From contig RXOD01004413.1 in NCBI GenBank assembly GCA_005223375.1, forward strand, positions 1-22,696: a stretch of 22,696 nucleotides of DNA, in the 5' to 3' direction. A program made the position numbers and the translations under genes. The number at the start of each line of letters is the position of its first letter. The stretch's first letter is position 1. Below the pieces are notes generated by a model, which searched no databases, was not told the origin of the DNA, and saw nothing but the letters and a program-made list of their open reading frames with translations. The stretch is from Amoebophrya sp. AT5.2 (lineage: Eukaryota; Sar; Dinophyceae; Syndiniales; Amoebophryaceae). This document shows positions 17,259 to 22,696 of this stretch, in pieces.

Positions 17259-20200
17259 ATGGCGAGTCCACCTCTGCGAGGGGGTGGCTCCAAGGGGCGA
17301 TCCTCGCGGGCCTCGTCACTGGCTTCTCTGGACCACGTTCCCGTGGCTTCCAAAACAATCGAAATCGCTGGAACAAGTTCCAGACAGCAGGTACTACTAA
17401 CTTACGATCTAGCGTACAACATACGCATTTAGATTTACATGCGCGTATGGACTCGTCGTGAGACAATCAACACTAAATTCTCTGCAGGAGAACGACGGCT
17501 CGGAAAGCTTCGGCAGCGTGGCTAACATCGGTCAGCACGAATTGCGGCAGGGGACGTTGCAAAAGGCTGGATCGGCCGTTTCGATGGAGAGCTTCATGCA
17601 AAAAGATTTGTACGAGAAGCTCGAAGAATCGTGGGGCCACGAATCAGGCGAACGGCTGAAGCAGTCCGCGTCTCTGGTAACCGGCACTGGTGCTGGTGCA
17701 GGGGGCGCTTCGGCTTCTCGACTTCCAGGGTCTGTCGCCTTTCTTCGCGGGGGCCAGTACAACTACAACTCCTCCCTGGGTGCGAGTGGCGGATCCACGG
17801 CCGCGGTGCCGCTCGTTTTGCGAGGCGCTTCCGGAAATGGGGCGGGTAACGCGGCTGAAGCGAACGCCACTTACGACGACTCTTTTTTTGACGATGACTC
17901 CGAGGCCTCGGATGAGGACAACATGGGGGATCACGCTCAGGGCCTTCAGGGTCGTCGCGCTCCACCAAACGCCGGGATGAACAACGTGAAGATCTTCGGT
18001 CAAAGCAAGCCGCAAGCTAAGGCCGATCGTCAAGAAGATGGAAATGCAAATGATAAAAACTCGAACCACTACCACAATGCCGAGGCAGAAAAGACCAAGA
18101 TCCGGCGGCCGCCACAAATCTTGATCCACGCCGTGGTGGAGGACGTCCTGAAATCTCCGATGTTTCGCGAGCTACCCATGTTGGACGGCACTCGCTACGT
18201 CGGCGTGGACGAGACCGAGGCGGACAAAGTGGGGGTTTTGCTGGGATCCCCGAAAGCGCGGTCGCCGAAGCGGGACAAGCTGGCACGGCAGCGACAACAG
18301 ATGAGGGATCAACTTCTCGCGGATAGTGGCACGGGATCCGGGACGGACGGGGCGGTGGGGAGACAGCACCACCTGCAATCGGTACACGAAGAGAACGCGA
18401 TGCTGGGCTCCAGATCCGGTTCGAAAGTGACAAATAGAGGCGACGACCTGGAGTTCCACTCGCCGATGAAATCGAGCTACTCGTCGACCCATTTTGTGTC
18501 GCCGGCGAAGACGCCGACGCGGCTGCCGTCGCTGACGGAGATCGCGGGCAGTCCCTACAAGAAACTGTCGCCGCAAAAGGCGAGCTGGACGTCGAGCACG
18601 AGCGCACACAAATTCTCCACGCCGACCTCGCAGGACCGCGACGGTAGGATCCGGGCGGAGGAGTTTTCGAAGACGTTTCACGCGTCACCAACCGGGGAGA
18701 TGAGAACGAAAAAGCAGAAATCGCTGTACAGCCCGGCGCTGTCGCCGTCGAGGCGCGGACCGGGAACCTCAATCCTGTTGCAGTCGCCGGCGTATCGCGG
18801 ACTGGGGAACTTCCCGGCGCACCCGCGCGCGAACTGCCCAAGCTACTGCTCGCCGGAGCGAAAAGACGCGGTGTTGCGGGGGCTGGAGGAAAAACGCCAA
18901 GAAAGGAAAGCCGCGAGCATGGCGCGATCCTTCCAGGAAGAGGAGACACACAAAAAAGCAAAGAAAATGTCGCAATGTACTATTTCTACGACTTTGGTAA
19001 AGTGTTGAAGTGCCGAGCCCCCGCATCTCATTCTGACAGGGCTCCAGGACAACATGTCATGAAAAAGTGTTTTCTATACGTAGCAAAGGGCTTCATACCT
19101 GTATCACAAAGAACGAACCGCGGCACAGCCGTCTCGGTTTTCCAGCGCGTTCCGCGTCACGATCTTGGCGACGATCCCAGCTCCCCGCCGCCCACCGTCC
19201 CCCAGTTCCGGCGGTGTAGTAAGGACTTTCCGGCCGCCCAATTGTACGCCGATTCCGTGAATCGCGACCAGACCAACGCTCGCGGCCAGATCACGCCGTG
19301 GTTCTCGCCCGAGGGCAGGAAAACGCACAAGGATCTGTCCTTATCGTTCCTGCCGGACCGCGACTACGCCGACACAACCGCAATCAAGAACGAAACGCCG
19401 AAAAAATTCTCGCTGCTCAGTCAGCTGCGCCACGCGAAGGCGGCGAAGGGCTCGCTCTTGAATTCGACGGGCGGCGGACTGGGCAGCGAGCTCGGGGTCG
19501 TGAGCAGCACGCCCGTGTTCTCGCAGATCGAATTCTTGCTTCAGCAGCTGTGCCAAACCGGTGTGGGCGCAGCCAGTCCGGCGATCGGGTATAGGCGGAA
19601 GCAGTCCGGCTCCGGCTCCGGGTCTGTAGAGGGATCGCAGACTGCGTCTTCCACAGGCAGTTTGATGGCCGGAGTGAGTTCGTTTTTTCTGCCGAGCTCT
19701 TTGGCGGGGACCCGAGCGTACCGCAGCGGCCACATCCCTACGCTTGCCCCGCCGGCCGAGGGGCGATACATCACTCCCTTCGACAGCCTGTCCGACTACG
19801 AAAACCGGGACCCGCTCCAGAGTCCGGAGCCGAAGAAACTGGACTCCCGCCGGAGCAAGCAACGCCCCGGCAGCAAAAACAGGGCCGGTTCGTCCGCGGC
19901 ACCCAACAGACCGGCGGGCCGGCGACCGGGGTCCTCGGGCGATCCGAGCAACCCGGCGGACGAGAGCGAGAGCACGCTCGCCGAATTGCACCGCACCGTG
20001 TTGCGCGAGCGAGAGCTGCTGCTGTTGAAGAAGGTGCTGGCGCTGTACGCGTTTTCCACGTCAAAAGGGTTCAGCTGCTGGGAAATGTACTGCTCGCGCT
20101 CCCTGTGGGCGCGGTTCTGCGTCGACTGTGGACTTGTGCACGAGCATGTGGCGCCTTACCACTGGGTGCTCCAGGTCTTCGACCAGTACGCGTCGCCCTG

Positions 20201-22696
20201 CCGCCAGTGGACGTTGCACCTGGAAACCACGAGCCTGAAGCAGATAGAGGACAGCTACGCGGCGAAAAATACTGTTGGGAGGAGGAGAAAGGAAGAAGCG
20301 TCGGGAGACGAAGAGGGCTCGGAAGATGAGGATTCGACGAGCCGCGCAGTGGAGCAGGGTGCGGGAAAGAGCAAGAAGAAGGGAGCGGCTGCCTTGGCTG
20401 CGAAGCTGAAGATGCGGGGGCGGGCAGGATCGAAGGAAAGCCTGCGCTTGGAGAGCATGTCGCCAGTGAAAAGTTCCAGCAAACAAGTGGGAGGTGGCGG
20501 AGAGCCGCGCGCGTCAAGCAGCCGCAGAGGCAGTTTGACGAGCGGCACCAAAAACTTGATGGCCCGCAGCGCATCGGTGCTCATGGGCGCATCAGCTGCG
20601 CCGAAGTTGTCCGGCGACGCGAAAAACAATCTTCCGACTCTGCTTGCAAGTGCAGGTTCCGCCGCAGCTTCACCGGAGAAAAATGCAACCTCTTCGTCTG
20701 TGGGAGGCGGAGGAGATAAGGGTGGCCTGCGCGGATGGTCCAAGTCGAAAGCCATGTCGGCGGTGGAAATTGCGGCCGAGTTGTTGAAGTCGGCTGAGCG
20801 TGCCGACGGCCGCATGGATGCTACCTTGCGAGGCGGGCAGCAGTTCCGAGAGCGATCGCCGGATCGCCATCCACGACCGACCAATGTGTACATGCGTCTG
20901 TTTCATAAGAAGAAGCGCGCCCTGCAGGAGCGGCGCAAGCGCAAGGCGCTCGAGCGCGAGATGAAGCAAGAAAGGAAAAAGATCGAGCAGCAGAAGAAGG
21001 TCTTGCTGCAAGCCATGCAGCAGGGCGGCGCAGCTGGCGGGAAGGCCGGCGACGCGCTCGGTGAGGAAATCGCGAAATTGAACTTGTCGTTGGCCGGCAA
21101 CACGCCTCAGTTTTTCCCGATCGCGGTGGATAGTGACGCCTCGGATGATGATTTGCAGGCGGGGGGATTGTCGCTGCAGGGACCGCAAGTCCTGTACCCG
21201 GGGAGCTTTGCGAAGGCGGTCATCCACGTTGCACGACAGTTTTACCCGACGCACCAGGAATTGCGAAGCGCGTTCTTCGAACTGGAGCTGGAGGAGAACA
21301 GCAGCGACGACGAGCAGCGCACCGCGAGCAAGCGCGGCAGTGCGGCGTCCCAGCCACGGCGGGAGAGCAGGGGGAACAGCATCATTTCGGGTTCGGGGGC
21401 AGGAGCGGCGGTGGTTGCGAGCGGGGAGGAGGGGAACAGGACCGGAGATCGGAGCGCAACCTCGTTCTACGCGGGGGAAGTGGGTGCTGCGGGGGGCCGC
21501 GGGCCGAGGCTGCCGCGCGCCGAAGAAAGCGTCCCGCAAAACGGGTTGATTTCGAAAATCTTCTTCGCGGACGAAGTTCTGCAGGATGAATCGTTGCTTG
21601 CTACGCTGCGCGGCGGTGGGATCAGCCTGCCGACCGCGTCCGGCATGCGGCTGCTGTCGCCGGCGCGAAAAGACCACGAAGACAAGCTCAAACTGGCGCT
21701 GGAAACAAACAAGAAGACGCTCTGGCGCAACCGCCGCGTGCGCAACTGCTTTCTGGAGCCGGAGGTACTTTTATCGAACATTTATGTCTTAGTCTTCTGT
21801 TCTTGATCTTGTCGGTGCTGTTCCAGTTCATCGTCATATCAAAACCGCAACCACAGGTGATCCACCTTGTCTGCGTGTACCTGGAGCTTTTCCAAACCCT
21901 GTTCAACTCGTACCGCGACGCCGACAAAGACGACAGCAGTATTCCGCTCGACAACTTCTGCCAGATGTGCGAGGACTACGACCTGATTCCCGCTTTCGGG
22001 TCCCGCCACGCCTTCGAGTCTGCGTACCGCAACTCCGAGTGCGCCGAGGAACCCGAGTCGCCCAGGAACGAGGTGACGAAACAGCTAAAGGCGAGTCCCC
22101 CGACGGTGCCCGAGCGGATCCCGGCCAAGCTCCAGACCTTCGTCGAGTGGAGCGCACAGCAGAAGTCGCTCGAGCGGTTCAACGGGGACCAACTGTGGCA
22201 GTTTCTGTTCGGGAATCGCGTCGGGGTCGTGGACTTCGCGAAATTCGAGGCGGCCGGCGCCAGCCCCGCGCTGGAGCCGCGGTTGAGCGGGCGACGGCTC
22301 GTGCAGTACTGGAAAGCGCTTGTGTCCTACAAAGTGAACAAGGAGTGCGGCCAGCCCGGCACGGTGTTCGAGCAGGGCATGGTGATGGCCGACCAAACTG
22401 GGAACACAAATGCCCCGAACAAGGGCGGCTCCGGTCGTGGCGGTGGAAGCATGATCGGCAGCCGTCCGGGCAGTAAGGAGAGCGGGGGGGTTGCTGGAAC
22501 AGGAACTGGAAGTAGTGGAACGTCGCTCGTCGTGGTGAACAGCGGGGACGGGTCGAACGCTTCGCCGAAGAAGCCGCGGCGGCGGGCGAGCGTGGACTCA
22601 GCTATGCTGAAGGACGCGCCGAGCATCGCGAGCCTGGATACGAGTCCGGTAAGCGGGGGGTTGCTCGGCGGCCGCAGCAGCGCAAGCCGGCGGGGG
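17259..22696 (+). CDS. Very large disordered scaffold-like protein with CDK-type sites, 3' partial
   Basis: Exons are 17259-17390, 17488-18996, 19146-21764 and 21857 to the edge. The GT-AG introns (97, 149 and 92 nt) are all phase 0. At least 1700 residues are encoded and the C-terminus is outside the window; a gtaagc near 22649 may be a further donor. The start is ATG 17259 (MASPPLRGGGSKG). Residues about 300-500 carry eight S/T-P-x-K/R sites. Residues about 843-925 form a folded, Cys/Trp-rich segment including SLWARFCVDCGLVHEHVAPY. Residues about 1131-1174 form a basic coiled coil (KKKRALQERRKRKALEREMK). Residues about 1229-1260 (VLYPGSFAKAVIHVARQFYP) and 1421-1475 form another helical segment with an EF-hand-like loop (DADKDDSSIPLD, 1441-1452). 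Linkers are Ser/Gly-rich with acidic tracts. No membrane span or catalytic domain is seen. A cell-cycle-regulated cytoskeletal scaffold is an inference; the family is unknown. Confidence 0.75.

Noticed and set aside
20670..21677. 335-codon antisense frame opposite exon 3 of the giant gene
   Set aside because: This is the same shadow effect of GC-biased third positions. Composition is Arg/Leu/Gln-rich and the plus-strand frame is continuous here.
1..22696. Dinoflagellate spliced-leader relic, tRNA, rRNA, CRISPR array, bacterial operon signals
   Set aside because: Looked for by eye on both strands. No spliced-leader-like 22-mer, cloverleaf, rRNA-conserved stretch, regular spaced repeats or Shine-Dalgarno/operon arrangement was found.

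Overview
The window looks like nuclear DNA of a GC-rich, flagellated protist. The evidence is protein genes split by short GT-AG introns (about 40-194 nt), standard-code stops, third-position GC enrichment in exons with AT-richer introns and spacers, and a tubulin-binding TPPP/p25-alpha type gene. An alveolate-like organism is plausible, because long p25-alpha proteins are common there, but the sequence does not settle the lineage. Nothing looks bacterial: there are no Shine-Dalgarno sites, operons, tRNA or rRNA genes, or CRISPR arrays.

Layout. (1) About 1-3900, minus strand: a decayed coding region. Protein-like stretches jump repeatedly between frames and are cut by stops. One piece carries reverse-transcriptase-like motifs (GVPKGAACSP, then YLDG where YxDD is expected) and another is rich in CxxC pairs, so a dead retroelement is the best reading. 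(2) 4149-5350, plus: a spliced gene of unknown family whose 5' end is not found. (3) 6838-8644, plus: a four-exon TPPP/p25-alpha-like gene with three FTG-x-H modules. All its introns are phase 1, and two exons start at equivalent positions. (4) 9498-12671, plus: a large intronless gene for a 1057-residue, mostly disordered protein with one coiled coil and a tryptophan/acidic C-terminal segment. (5) 13521-16119, plus: a multi-exon gene for a four-span membrane protein with a long disordered tail and perhaps a fifth membrane segment. Its 3' half has an unresolved frame problem, and more exons may follow to about 16765. (6) 17259 to the right edge, plus: a very large disordered scaffold-like protein (at least 1700 residues). 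It is dense in S/T-P-x-K/R sites and has two helical EF-hand-like segments resembling the p25-alpha core of gene 3.

All intact genes are on the plus strand, separated by 0.5-1.5 kb. Shared themes (a tubulin-associated family, coiled coils, probable CDK sites, a tetraspan) suggest cytoskeleton or cell-cortex functions, but only the p25-alpha assignment rests on a recognisable family. The most useful observations are the symmetric-exon duplication in the p25-alpha gene, the p25-like motif in the neighbouring giant protein, the frame conflict at 15594-15789, and the reverse-transcriptase relic with a changed catalytic motif. All exon boundaries were placed by eye from GT/AG, phase and codon character.
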